Shown piece by piece: positions 26,568-34,299 of a stretch of 38,572 nt of DNA; within the stretch, counting starts at the first letter, position 1; each line of letters begins with the position of its first letter. Location: positions 1 to 38,572 of the forward strand of contig JBFXEJ010000056.1 of NCBI GenBank assembly GCA_050180235.1. Reading direction: 5' to 3'. The position numbers were made by a program, and so were the translations under genes. The notes under the pieces were generated by a model, which searched no databases, was not told the DNA's origin, and saw nothing but the letters and a program-made list of their open reading frames with translations. The DNA comes from JAABRU01 sp050180235. GTDB taxonomy: Bacteria > Desulfobacterota > Desulfobacteria > Desulfobacterales > Desulfococcaceae.

Positions 26568-26756
26568 ATGGCAAGCACACCTCAGCACTGTCCCGGTTTT
26601 GAAGATTTCAGAAGTCTGAAATCCTTTTCCTGCAAATGTCCCAGTTGCGGAGAAGCAAAGGAAATTTTTTCCGATGAATTCAACAGGCCCCATAAATGCA
26701 GCAAATGCGGCAAAGAGATAGATTTCACCCAGTGCAAACTGGAAGGAACCACTTAA
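26568..26756 (+). CDS. Small zinc-ribbon / rubredoxin-like protein, 62 aa
   Basis: Four cysteines in two knuckles (CPSCG and CSKCGK), with three additional cysteines (C8, C22, C56). This looks like a zinc-ribbon or iron-binding fold, not a canonical rubredoxin. A strong AAGGAGG ribosome site precedes the ATG. It is the last gene before a clear terminator, so it probably ends the dfx operon. The function is unknown. Confidence 0.75.
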   Translation: MASTPQHCPGFEDFRSLKSFSCKCPSCGEAKEIFSDEFNRPHKCSKCGKEIDFTQCKLEGTT

Positions 26757-26793
26757 TTTGCCAAATGATTTTTATTAAAAACTGTGTTTTGCG

Positions 26794-26844
26794 GAGACCG
26801 GAAACTGCGGGAAACTGTTTCCCGGCGGGTTCCGGTCTCTTTTG
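26794..26844 (+). terminator. Intrinsic terminator after dfx operon
   Basis: GAGACCGGAA pairs with TTCCGGTCTC, and GGGAAA with TTTCCC inside it. The stem is followed by TTTT. It lies 37 bp after the zinc-ribbon stop and ahead of cydA. Confidence 0.85.
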
Positions 26845-26945
26845 TATATAAAAAACAGAACACAGTTATTGACTGACTGCTTTTTTTACCATCCGGAATC
26901 CGGAATTTTTTTACAACCCTTACCTTTCATAATTAAGGAGAGATT

Positions 26946-28265
26946 ATGGATGTTGTGCTGCTTTCGCGCCTGCAGTTTGCAGCGGCCACCATGTTCCATT
27001 ATCTGTTTGTTCCGCTGACACTGGGCCTGTCCATGCTCGTCGCATATATGGAGACCCAGTATGTCCGGACAGGGGATGAAACCTGGCTGCGCATGACCAA
27101 ATTCTGGGGCAAACTCTTTCTGATCAACTTTGCCCTGGGCGTTGTCACCGGAATCACTTTGGAATTCCAGTTTGGAACCAACTGGTCCAAATATTCCCAG
27201 TATGTAGGCGATATTTTCGGTTCTCTTCTGGCCATTGAGGCCACCTCCTCTTTTTTCCTGGAATCCACCCTGATCGGTGTCTGGGTGTTCGGATGGAAAA
27301 AACTGTCCAAAAAAGCCCATGCTGCGTGTATGTGGCTGATTGCAGTGGCCTCCAGTATGTCAGCAATCTGGATTCTGATAGCCAACGGATGGATGCAGCA
27401 TCCGGTGGGTTTTGACATTAACAACGGCAGGGCTGAACTTACTGATTTCACAGCAGTCATCACCAACGGTTTTGCCTGGCTGGAATTTCTTCATGTGGTA
27501 AGCGGCGCTTTTGTACTGGGCGCTTTTTTTGTCATGGGCATCAGCGCGTGGCATCTGCTGAAGAAACAGAATGTGGATTTTTTCACCCGTTCCTTTAAAA
27601 CCGCACTGCCCTTCGGGCTTGCTGCTTCTCTGTTTGTTGCTGTGATCGGCGATTTCCACGGCTCCCATGTGGCCGAAGTGCAGCCGGAAAAACTGGCCGC
27701 TATGGAAGCCCACTGGGAAACCAAAAGCAATGTTCCTTTTTATCTGCTGGTGATTCCTGATGAGAAAAATGAGCGCAATATCCTTGAAATGATTGAAATT
27801 CCAGGTATGCTCAGCCTTCTGGTGACCGGAGATTTCAACGGCGAGGTCAGGGGACTCAAAGATTTCCCCAAAGAAGACCGGCCACCGGTGCTTATCACGT
27901 TTGGCGCATTCCGTCTTATGGTTGCTCTGGGAACCTGGTTTATCGTGATCACGGCCATTGGCTGGATGGTGCGTAAACGTCTGGCAGACAGCCCTGTTTT
28001 CCTGACAGCCATGCTCTTTTCCCTTCCTCTGCCCTATATAGCGAACCTGGCCGGATGGGTGGTGGCCGAGGTGGGCCGTCAGCCCTGGATCGTTTACAAA
28101 CTTATGAGAACGTCTGAGGCTGCCTCACCCATTGCGGCTTCCCAGGTGGGCATATCCCTGGCCGCGTTTATTCTGGTCTATGGCCTGCTGGGTGCTGTGG
28201 GATTCTGGCTTATTGCCCAGAATGCCGCCAAAGGACCTCAAACCGCCAATCCGGCAGAAATATAA
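26946..28265 (+). CDS. cydA: Cytochrome bd oxidase subunit I
   Basis: A membrane quinol:oxygen oxidoreductase subunit of 439 residues that carries the haems. The N-terminus (LSRLQFAAATMFHYLFVPL) holds the high-spin haem histidine H18, and LHVVSGAF the low-spin haem histidine. The GRQPWIVY motif near 380 is conserved. The Q-loop is short, as in CydA from many anaerobes. AAGGAG lies 5 bases before the ATG. cydB follows after 15 bp. In a sulfate reducer it serves oxygen removal and protection more than growth. Confidence 0.96.
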   Translation: MDVVLLSRLQFAAATMFHYLFVPLTLGLSMLVAYMETQYVRTGDETWLRMTKFWGKLFLINFALGVVTGITLEFQFGTNWSKYSQYVGDIFGSLLAIEATSSFFLESTLIGVWVFGWKKLSKKAHAACMWLIAVASSMSAIWILIANGWMQHPVGFDINNGRAELTDFTAVITNGFAWLEFLHVVSGAFVLGAFFVMGISAWHLLKKQNVDFFTRSFKTALPFGLAASLFVAVIGDFHGSHVAEVQPEKLAAMEAHWETKSNVPFYLLVIPDEKNERNILEMIEIPGMLSLLVTGDFNGEVRGLKDFPKEDRPPVLITFGAFRLMVALGTWFIVITAIGWMVRKRLADSPVFLTAMLFSLPLPYIANLAGWVVAEVGRQPWIVYKLMRTSEAASPIAASQVGISLAAFILVYGLLGAVGFWLIAQNAAKGPQTANPAEI

Positions 28266-28280
28266 GGGGGAGGTGATATT

Positions 28281-29300
28281 ATGGAATTGCAGATTACCTG
28301 GTTTTTTCTCTGGGGCCTGCTGTGGGCTGTTTTTTTCATGACAGAGGGTTTTGATTTCGGCATCGGCACCCTTCTTCCCTTTATGGGAAAAACTGACAGA
28401 GAAAAACGGATTATGATCAGCTCAATGGGGCCGCTGTGGGATGGCAACGAAGTATGGCTTATTGCAGCAGGCGGAGTCACATTTGCAGCCTTCCCTGTGC
28501 TGTATGCAACCATGTTTTCCTCTCTGTATGCAGCTTTGATGCTTATTCTCTTTGCGCTGATCCTGCGCGGGGTGGCAATGGAATTCCGCTCCAAGGTTCA
28601 CAATGACAACTGGCGCGGAATCTGGGATATGTGCATTTTCATCGGCAGCGTGACACCCGCTGTTCTGTTCGGAGTGGCCTTTGCCAATATCTTCAGGGGC
28701 CTTCCCATTGACGCACATGGGTATCACGGAACCCTTCTGGGACTGCTCAACGGATACGGACTGCTTGGCGGTCTGCTGTTTCTTTTCCTTTTTCTGGAAC
28801 ACGGAGCACTGTGGCTGACTATCAGAACAGAAGATCAACTGCAGGAACGGGCAGACCGTTTTGCCAACGGCGTATGGTGGGTCATGCTGGCTGTGGCGGT
28901 TCTTTTCCTTATTGCCACCAAATACGAAACAAAACTCTATGACAACTATTACGCCAGTCCTGTGCTTTTCCTGCTGATCATCATCAATGTTGCGGCTTTT
29001 GTGCAGACCAAAATATTCCTGATGAAAAAGGCTTATTTCACAGCATGGTTTTCCTCTGCTCTGGCCATTGTATGCTGCACTTTCTTTGGAATTGTCGGTC
29101 TGTTTCCGGCCGTGTTTCCGTCCAGCATTGATGCTGCCTACAGCCTCACAGCCTTTAATTCATCATCCAGTCCGCTGACCCTGAAAATCATGCTCATTGT
29201 GGCACTGATTTTTGTTCCGCTTGTCATTGCGTATCAGACCTGGGCATACAGTCTGTTTAAGGGAAAAGTCAGCAAAGAGGATTTGGAAGAGGCGTATTGA
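28281..29300 (+). CDS. cydB: Cytochrome bd oxidase subunit II
   Basis: Membrane partner of CydA, 339 residues with about eight hydrophobic helices. The family signatures TEGFDFGIGTLLPF (21-34) and GPLWDGNEVWLI (50-61) are present, including the acidic residues of the proton path. A strong GGGGAGGTGA ribosome site lies before the ATG. No cydX-like small ORF was recognised between cydB and the terminator, and cydCD are absent here. Confidence 0.96.
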   Translation: MELQITWFFLWGLLWAVFFMTEGFDFGIGTLLPFMGKTDREKRIMISSMGPLWDGNEVWLIAAGGVTFAAFPVLYATMFSSLYAALMLILFALILRGVAMEFRSKVHNDNWRGIWDMCIFIGSVTPAVLFGVAFANIFRGLPIDAHGYHGTLLGLLNGYGLLGGLLFLFLFLEHGALWLTIRTEDQLQERADRFANGVWWVMLAVAVLFLIATKYETKLYDNYYASPVLFLLIIINVAAFVQTKIFLMKKAYFTAWFSSALAIVCCTFFGIVGLFPAVFPSSIDAAYSLTAFNSSSSPLTLKIMLIVALIFVPLVIAYQTWAYSLFKGKVSKEDLEEAY

Positions 29301-29315
29301 CGTTTTTTATTGGTC

Positions 29316-29350
29316 AAACCCTAAGGGTTTTGAAAACCCTTAGGGTTTTT
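29316..29350 (+). terminator. Intrinsic terminator after cydAB
   Basis: AAACCCTAAGGGTTT / AAACCCTTAGGGTTT hairpin followed by a T-run, 16 bp after the cydB stop. It separates cydAB from the cytochrome c gene, unless read-through occurs. Confidence 0.85.
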
Positions 29351-29386
29351 TACAGAACAATTCAACACGAAAGGATTTGCAAAGGA

Positions 29387-29728
29387 ATGAACACAAAAAA
29401 GATTGTCATCATTGCATTCGGTGTGCTTTGCATAGCGGTGTTTGCCATTGCAGAGCAGAACAAAGGGGCAGAGAAAATAGTGATCAGCGGAGCAAATATG
29501 GGAGATATCGCCTTTCCCCATCAGCAGCATCAGACTGTGCTGGGCGACTGCAAGCTCTGCCATAAACTCTTTCCCCAGGAACCCGGCATCATTGTCAAAA
29601 TGAAAGCCGAAAACAAACTGAAAGCCAAACAGGTGATGAACGCCCAGTGCATTGCATGTCATAAGGAAAAGAAAAAAGAGGGCGTGAAAACCGGCCCCAC
29701 TTCCTGCAGTGCCTGTCACAAAAAATAA
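29387..29728 (+). CDS. Tri-haem class III-type cytochrome c
   Basis: A periplasmic electron carrier of 113 residues with a signal peptide (KKIVIIAFGVLCIAVFAIA). Three CxxCH haem sites are visible: CKLCH, CIACH and CSACH (the last near the C-terminus). Extra histidines in FPHQQHQ could be axial ligands. Three haems match the c7/PpcA-like members of the cytochrome c3 family; a classical tetra-haem c3 would have four. The start at 29387 gives the signal peptide; the open frame upstream to 29297 runs through the terminator hairpin and is not used. Confidence 0.9.
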   Translation: MNTKKIVIIAFGVLCIAVFAIAEQNKGAEKIVISGANMGDIAFPHQQHQTVLGDCKLCHKLFPQEPGIIVKMKAENKLKAKQVMNAQCIACHKEKKKEGVKTGPTSCSACHKK

Positions 29729-29740
29729 GGATTTTCCGCC

Positions 29741-30709
29741 ATGTTTGTACTAGGATTGCAGGGAAGCCCCCGCAAAAAAGGAAATACAGAGTTTCTGCTC
29801 AATCTTTTCATGGAAGAGGCACAGAAACTCGGCGCGGAAACCCATATCGCGGATGTATGCAGAAAGCATATTGAACCGTGCAAAGAGTTCACTACCTGCG
29901 AGAAAAAAGGTCTGTGTCCCATCAAAGATGACATGGACCCGGAAATCTATTCACTGCTTCGCAGGGCAGATGTGGTGGTTCCCGCGTCCCCTGTTTTTTT
30001 CTACAATGTAACAGCACAGTTAAAGGCACTTATTGACAGAAGCCAGACTCTCTGGGCGCGCAAATACCGCCTGAATCTGACCGATCCGGGGCGGAACATG
30101 CGCCGGGGGTTTATGATTTCCCAGGGTGCGACAAAAGGGAAAAACCTCTTTGTGGGCATTGATCTCACTGCCAAATACTTTTTTGACGCAGTCGGAGCAA
30201 AGTATGATGGCAGTCTGTATTACTGGCAGATTGAACACAAGGGGGATATGGAAAAACATCCCACTGTGCATCAGGATGTGAAAGACGCAGTTGCCAAACT
30301 GCTTGCGCCTTTTCTGAACAGAAAAAAAATCCTGTTCGCGTGCAGGGAAAACGCGTGCCGCAGTCAGATGGCCGGGGCATTTGCACAGTATCTGTCCGGA
30401 GATCGGCTGGATGTGGTCGTGGGCGGCAGTGAACCCGCAGCACAGGTCAATCCCATGATGAAAGAGGTTATGGCTGAAAAAGGCATTGACATGGAATTCC
30501 GCATCCCCCAGTCCATTGACAATGCCATAAAAGCCGGGAATCCCAAGTATATTGTCACAATGGGCTGCGGCGAAGCCTGCCCCTTTGTACCGGGCGCGCA
30601 GAAAACAGACTGGGCAGTGCCTGACCCGGCTGGAAAGGATATTGCTTTCATGCGCAAAGTCCGTGATGAGATTGAAGAAAAGGTAAAGGATTTTATACAA
30701 AGGATTTAA
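29741..30709 (+). CDS. Flavodoxin-fold reductase fused to arsenate-reductase-like LMW phosphatase domain
   Basis: A two-domain cytoplasmic protein of 322 residues. Residues 1 to about 190 are an NADPH-dependent FMN reductase / iron-sulfur flavoprotein-type domain: GSPRKKGNT (8-16), a cysteine group at 47, 53 and 59, then the DDM motif and SPVFFYN. Residues about 196-322 resemble low-molecular-weight phosphatases of the thioredoxin-coupled arsenate reductase type: CX5R loop C201-RENAC-R207, further cysteines C276 and C280, and the acid D295 in PDP. Fusing a flavin reductase to an ArsC-like domain could supply its own reducing power. AAGGA precedes the ATG; the gene follows the cytochrome by 12 bp. 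Confidence 0.88.
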   Translation: MFVLGLQGSPRKKGNTEFLLNLFMEEAQKLGAETHIADVCRKHIEPCKEFTTCEKKGLCPIKDDMDPEIYSLLRRADVVVPASPVFFYNVTAQLKALIDRSQTLWARKYRLNLTDPGRNMRRGFMISQGATKGKNLFVGIDLTAKYFFDAVGAKYDGSLYYWQIEHKGDMEKHPTVHQDVKDAVAKLLAPFLNRKKILFACRENACRSQMAGAFAQYLSGDRLDVVVGGSEPAAQVNPMMKEVMAEKGIDMEFRIPQSIDNAIKAGNPKYIVTMGCGEACPFVPGAQKTDWAVPDPAGKDIAFMRKVRDEIEEKVKDFIQRI

Positions 30710-30813
30710 AAAAAGTGGCACAGGCTTCCAGTTTGTGCTGCGGTTTTTGAACAGTCCGGAAGCTTGTTATAGTACATGACCAACTTAATTTTTATAAGAT
30801 AAAACAGGGAATG

Positions 30814-30848
30814 AAAAAACCGGATTTTTTGGAAAAATCCGGTTTTTG
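30814..30848 (+). terminator. Hairpin of the AACCGGATTTTT family, copy 1
   Basis: AAAAACCGGATTTTT / AAAAATCCGGTTTTT stem with a 4-base loop and trailing Ts, about 105 bp after the fusion gene and 64 bp before rubredoxin copy 1. Confidence 0.75.
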
Positions 30849-30886
30849 ATCCCATAAAATTCATTTTGGTTATGTACTAGTTTTAA

Positions 30887-31073
30887 AACCATAACAAAAA
30901 AGGAGATTACTGTGAAGAAATACGTATGTTCTATCTGCGGCTATGTGTATGATCCCGCACAGGGGGATCCGGACAATGGCGTGAATCCGGGAACATCTTT
31001 TGATGATCTTCCTGATTCCTGGGAATGCCCGGTCTGCGGCGCAGGCAAAGGCGATTTTGAGCCTGAGGAATAG
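30887..31073 (+). repeat. Exact 187-bp duplication, copy 1 (rubredoxin)
   Basis: Identical base for base, as far as I can read, to 33788..33974. It covers the ribosome site, the GTG start, the whole rubredoxin gene and its TAG stop. Identity ends abruptly at both edges. Confidence 0.95.
30912..31073 (+). CDS. Rubredoxin, copy 1
   Basis: A 53-residue one-electron carrier with one FeCys4 site: CSICGY (C6, C9) and CPVCGA (C39, C42), with the typical aromatic core (YVCxxCGYVYD, W38). It starts at GTG, 5 bases after AAGGAGATT. It is encoded identically at 33813..33974. Likely electron donor to desulfoferrodoxin or other oxygen-detoxifying enzymes. Confidence 0.96.
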   Translation: MKKYVCSICGYVYDPAQGDPDNGVNPGTSFDDLPDSWECPVCGAGKGDFEPEE

Positions 31074-31110
31074 GGTTTTGTCAACTTTGATTTTATGCGT
31101 TTACGTTTTC

Positions 31111-31145
31111 AAAAAAACCGGATTTTTTTGAAAAATTCGGTTTTT
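31111..31145 (+). terminator. Hairpin of the AACCGGATTTTT family, copy 2
   Basis: AAAACCGGATTTTT / AAAAATTCGGTTTTT (one G-T pair) with trailing Ts, 38 bp after rubredoxin copy 1. Confidence 0.75.
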
Positions 31146-31288
31146 GCAAATCACAGGCAAGCGTGTCAGCGGAATAGACTGCTTTTCCATAGTGCCGGAC
31201 AGTTTTTTGTAATCCATGCTTTTTGTTACAGCAGACTGTTCAGCCGGTTCATATAAAAATCAGTAAGGTTCCATAAATTTTCAGGCAT

Positions 31289-31349
31289 AAAATTTTCAGA
31301 ACAACCGGATTTTTCCGAAAAAATCCGGTTTGTTATACCTGAAAATTTT
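31289..31349. repeat. Extended hairpin of the AACCGGATTTTT family, copy 3
   Basis: Core AACCGGATTTTT / AAAAATCCGGTT (31303-31330) inside longer arms AAAATTTTCAG and CTGAAAATTTT. There is no T-tract and no gene directly upstream, so it is probably a repeat and not a terminator. It is part of the 663-bp gap between rubredoxin 1 and the secreted protein gene. Confidence 0.65.
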
Positions 31350-31400
31350 CGTTTGGATACTTAAAAATCCGGTTATGATTTTTGTCCGGCAGTATGATTT

Positions 31401-31644
31401 TAGGGTCTGTATCAAAATAACCTGTTCCAAACCCTAAGAATTTCTAATACCAATTCTCCATTGAAATCGTATGCTGTAGAAAACAATACCAATTTGCCGC
31501 CGATTTTATACAGTGATATAAATCTGTTGTTACCTTTGTGCCGTCTTCGTGTCCTTTGTGGTTAAAATCAATGAAGAATCGCTATAAAACCATTAGGGTT
31601 TCCGAACAGAATAACTGTACAGGTTATTTCTTTACAAACCCTTA
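31401..31644. mobile_element. MITE-like element interrupted by a second MITE
   Basis: Imperfect outer arms: AAATAACCTGT (31415-31425) and its exact complement ACAGGTTATTT (31619-31629), extending outward through a GGGTCTGTA/TACAAACCC-like segment. AAACCCTAA and TTAGGGTTT form a second inner pair. The element at 31448-31584 lies inside it. Confidence 0.6.
31448..31584. mobile_element. Degenerate TACCAATT-family MITE nested in an older repeat
   Basis: The left end TACCAATTCTCCATTGA and a worn right end (AATCAATGAAGAATCGCTA) are flanked by TAA on both sides (31445-31447 and 31585-31587). Another left-end-like motif, TACCAATTTGCC, sits inside at 31487, suggesting a further partial copy. Confidence 0.6.
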
Positions 31645-31736
31645 GTCAATTTCCGGAAAAGAACATCCCTCAGATGACTGAACAGGTATTTTCATTTTCA
31701 GAAATCACATAAACCTTTGGAAAGGAGAATATCAAA

Positions 31737-33602
31737 ATGAAAAAAAATCATGATGCGTGTTGTCCATGTATTACATGGAATAGACTGATTGTGCAGGCCG
31801 TTTGTTTTGCTGCTGCACTGACTCTTTTTCTTATTCCCGGCAATGTGCATGCGGTTTCATTGGATACACCGGAAATAAAGATAAAATCTTATTGCCTGCA
31901 TGCGACTGTTTCATGGGAAAAAATTGAAAATGCAATAGGTTATGAATTGTGGTATATGCCCTATGGCGAACATGATGCTTGGAATTATATTGACTTGGAT
32001 GCGGATACGGAAGAGCTTTCTGCGGAACTGTGGGATGGAGCGCATTTTCATATTGCTCTGATTGCATACAATAAGGAAGGATGGAGCGATTATTCTCAGA
32101 CAGAGATATTGCAGACAGGGAATTTTGCACTGCCTCCGAATCCGAATGTCGTTGTCAACGGACTGAATGTAAAACTGACATGGAACAATCCGGACGAGGC
32201 TGACGGTTACAGATTGTGGTTTTCCTTGGATGCGGGAGAAAATTGGGATACGGCAGATTTTGACAAAAATACAAGAATGATAGCTGGAGATTTGTGGGAA
32301 GGGGCATATGTGACTATCGCCATGCAGTCATTGAAAAACAATGGCAGCACCAGTTATTTTTCAAATGTGATAACATTTTTTACCGGCAAAAAGCCTGATA
32401 TAACAACAACCCGTTTTGCATCTGCCCCTTTTTGTTCAAATGTCGTCAATGTATTCCCCGCAAATCCATCAGGTCGGTACAGCAATGTATTGCAGGACTG
32501 TGTTTATTCAAATGAAAGAAAAGAATCCTGCGGATTATCTGTACTGCCTCTGATTGGACAGGAATCTTTCAGCCCGGGCGTTGACAGCATTATTGACCGT
32601 ACAGTTGTTTCACATCGGTGGATGGCGGAAAGATTCAGAAAGTTTCTGACCATGCTGCCTGCGGAATCCCTGCATCTGTTCCGTGCTGTCACAGCCATTG
32701 TTATTTCAAGTGATATCAGGCCATCATATTATGATGCTGACACAGGGGCCATGTATATTGATCCGGATTATCTGTGGATTACCCAAGAAGAAAAAGACAC
32801 CATTGATCAGAGTCCTGATTACAGAAGCGGATGCGGTGACTGTTTAAAATACAGACAACTGTCCAGATATATAAAAAATGATCAGTACCTTTACAATTAT
32901 TACACACGGACAGATACAGATATTCTGCATCGGGCCGCCCATCTTCTTTTTCATGAACTGTCACACGCGAATGATTATTTCCCGCCCGCCAGTCTGGTTC
33001 TGATACCCAAAAGCATTTCTGTAAAAGAGGCATCTGACATCAATTTTCAAAACAGGCTGTCGTATCGTCTGCACCAGGATTATCCTTTGCTGTCAGATAT
33101 TCTCAAATATCAGGCACAGGTGGATTACGGATGCAGAAATGCAACCTGCAGACAGACAAATTACACGCCTGATGACATTACAGCAGAATTTATGAATGAT
33201 TTTGCCAATGACACTTATAATTATTACGATGTAAGAGAAGATTTTGCAATGCTCTCTGAAGAGGCTCTGATGCTTTATTTCTTTGGTGCCGAAAGGGATG
33301 TGGCAGTGACAGATGTTCCAGCAGTGGAAAATCCGGTGTCAAAAGACTATATTGTCCAATGGGGACAGCGAAGACGAATTGCGGATCCGATGATAAAAGA
33401 CAAAGTGCGGTTCATTCTGTCAGGTCTGCTGCCCGGAATTGATTTTTCAGCCTATTTTGACACACTGGAGCCTCCTGAAAATATGACAAAAGGTCTGAGC
33501 TGGGCTGATAATCTTGTTATGGGAAATTCAGGACGGGAAAGAAGAAATGTGACCAGAGAAGAGCAGTACCGCAAACCGGAAGAATACATAAATTATGAGT
33601 AA
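31737..33602 (+). CDS. Secreted FN3-like protein with HExxH metalloprotease-like motif
   Basis: No family recognised for the whole protein (621 residues). It has a long N-region with cysteines (CCPC), then a hydrophobic signal segment ending near residue 39 (VHA). Two related ~85-residue beta-type repeats follow (about 42-127 and 128-215), sharing GYELWY/GYRLWF and LWDGA/LWEGA, consistent with fibronectin III folds. The C-terminal part has H406-E-L-S-H410 in LLFHELSHAND and a downstream acidic motif REDFAMLSEE (E501 onward) that could give the third zinc ligand. Several cysteine pairs (CGDC, CRNATC) suggest disulfides outside the cell. AAAGGAG precedes the ATG. It lies alone between two identical rubredoxin copies. 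Confidence 0.75.
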   Translation: MKKNHDACCPCITWNRLIVQAVCFAAALTLFLIPGNVHAVSLDTPEIKIKSYCLHATVSWEKIENAIGYELWYMPYGEHDAWNYIDLDADTEELSAELWDGAHFHIALIAYNKEGWSDYSQTEILQTGNFALPPNPNVVVNGLNVKLTWNNPDEADGYRLWFSLDAGENWDTADFDKNTRMIAGDLWEGAYVTIAMQSLKNNGSTSYFSNVITFFTGKKPDITTTRFASAPFCSNVVNVFPANPSGRYSNVLQDCVYSNERKESCGLSVLPLIGQESFSPGVDSIIDRTVVSHRWMAERFRKFLTMLPAESLHLFRAVTAIVISSDIRPSYYDADTGAMYIDPDYLWITQEEKDTIDQSPDYRSGCGDCLKYRQLSRYIKNDQYLYNYYTRTDTDILHRAAHLLFHELSHANDYFPPASLVLIPKSISVKEASDINFQNRLSYRLHQDYPLLSDILKYQAQVDYGCRNATCRQTNYTPDDITAEFMNDFANDTYNYYDVREDFAMLSEEALMLYFFGAERDVAVTDVPAVENPVSKDYIVQWGQRRRIADPMIKDKVRFILSGLLPGIDFSAYFDTLEPPENMTKGLSWADNLVMGNSGRERRNVTREEQYRKPEEYINYE

Positions 33603-33743
33603 CTGATGTTACGCCTCTTCGTCATACCGGCGAAAGCCGGTATCCGGAACGGGTTGAAAATACTGGATTCCGGCTTACTCCGTAATGACGGGTTATGAAG
33701 GTAAATTCCTGATTTTAAAACTGGCTGCGTAACATCAGTTACT
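33598..33743. mobile_element. MITE-like element with 17-bp perfect inverted ends
   Basis: Ends AGTAACTGATGTTACGC (33598-33614) and its exact complement (33727-33743). The interior holds a REP-like palindrome (GTCATACCGGCGAAAGCCGG ... GGATTCCGGC ... CGTAATGACG). The left end overlaps the TAA stop of the secreted protein gene, so insertion may have set that gene's last codons. Confidence 0.75.
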
Positions 33744-33787
33744 TATGAACAAGCTGGAAGCTTGTTCTGCTTTTATCACTTAACAAG

Positions 33788-33974
33788 AACCATAACAAAA
33801 AAGGAGATTACTGTGAAGAAATACGTATGTTCTATCTGCGGCTATGTGTATGATCCCGCACAGGGGGATCCGGACAATGGCGTGAATCCGGGAACATCTT
33901 TTGATGATCTTCCTGATTCCTGGGAATGCCCGGTCTGCGGCGCAGGCAAAGGCGATTTTGAGCCTGAGGAATAG
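33788..33974 (+). repeat. Exact 187-bp duplication, copy 2 (rubredoxin)
   Basis: Same sequence as 30887..31073, offset by 2901 bp, in direct orientation. The flanks on both sides are unrelated. Confidence 0.95.
33813..33974 (+). CDS. Rubredoxin, copy 2
   Basis: Same 53-residue rubredoxin as copy 1 (two CxxC pairs, GTG start, AAGGAG ribosome site). The promoter context differs: this copy follows an inverted-repeat element and has its own terminator. If both are transcribed they may respond to different signals; if not, this is a silent duplicate. Confidence 0.95.
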   Translation: MKKYVCSICGYVYDPAQGDPDNGVNPGTSFDDLPDSWECPVCGAGKGDFEPEE

Positions 33975-33999
33975 TCTCTGACAGTTTCAGGATAAATAC

Positions 34000-34043
34000 A
34001 ATGCCTTTTTTCCGAAAGCATCTGGAGAAAGGGCATTTTTTTT
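34000..34043 (+). terminator. Intrinsic terminator after rubredoxin copy 2
   Basis: AATGCC...TTTTTTCC pairs with GGAGAAAG...GGCATT and is followed by eight Ts, 26 bp after the stop. Confidence 0.8.
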
Positions 34044-34049
34044 GTATCA

Positions 34050-34185
34050 TACCAATTCGCCATTGATTTGATACAATAAAGTCAATTTTCCCGCTGTTCC
34101 GCGTGTGCAAAAAATCGCTCCGCTTAATTTTTGCACTCCTCCGGATTTGTATTTTTTATTGTATAGAATCAATAGCGAATCGGTA
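34050..34185. mobile_element. TACCAATT-family MITE, 136 bp, TCA target duplication
   Basis: Ends TACCAATTCGCCATTGAT and ATCAATAGCGAATCGGTA (imperfect inverted repeat), with ATACAATAAA / TTTATTGTAT just inside. Flanked by TCA on both sides (34047-34049, 34186-34188). It is the cleanest full copy of the family besides those at 22656 and 34300. Confidence 0.85.
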
Positions 34186-34188
34186 TCA

Positions 34189-34296
34189 TACCAATTCGCC
34201 ATTGATTTTTTCAGAAAATCCCCTTTTGAGAGCAGGGCTGTTAAGTTCTTTAAAAATCCCCTCCTGAGAGGGGATAAAGTGGTGTGTTTGAGAGAA
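34189..34296. mobile_element. Partial TACCAATT-family MITE (left end only)
   Basis: It begins with TACCAATTCGCCATTGATTT immediately after the TCA of the preceding element. No matching right end is found before the next element, so this looks truncated. It contains a small CCCCTCCTGAGAGGGG hairpin. Confidence 0.55.
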
Positions 34297-34299
34297 TAA

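Noticed and set aside
26871..26900. Sigma-70 promoter for cydA (TTGACT near 26871)
   Set aside because: No acceptable -10 sequence at 16-18 bp spacing.
29297..29386. Longer start for the tri-haem cytochrome
   Set aside because: It would translate through the cydAB terminator hairpin and displace the signal peptide.
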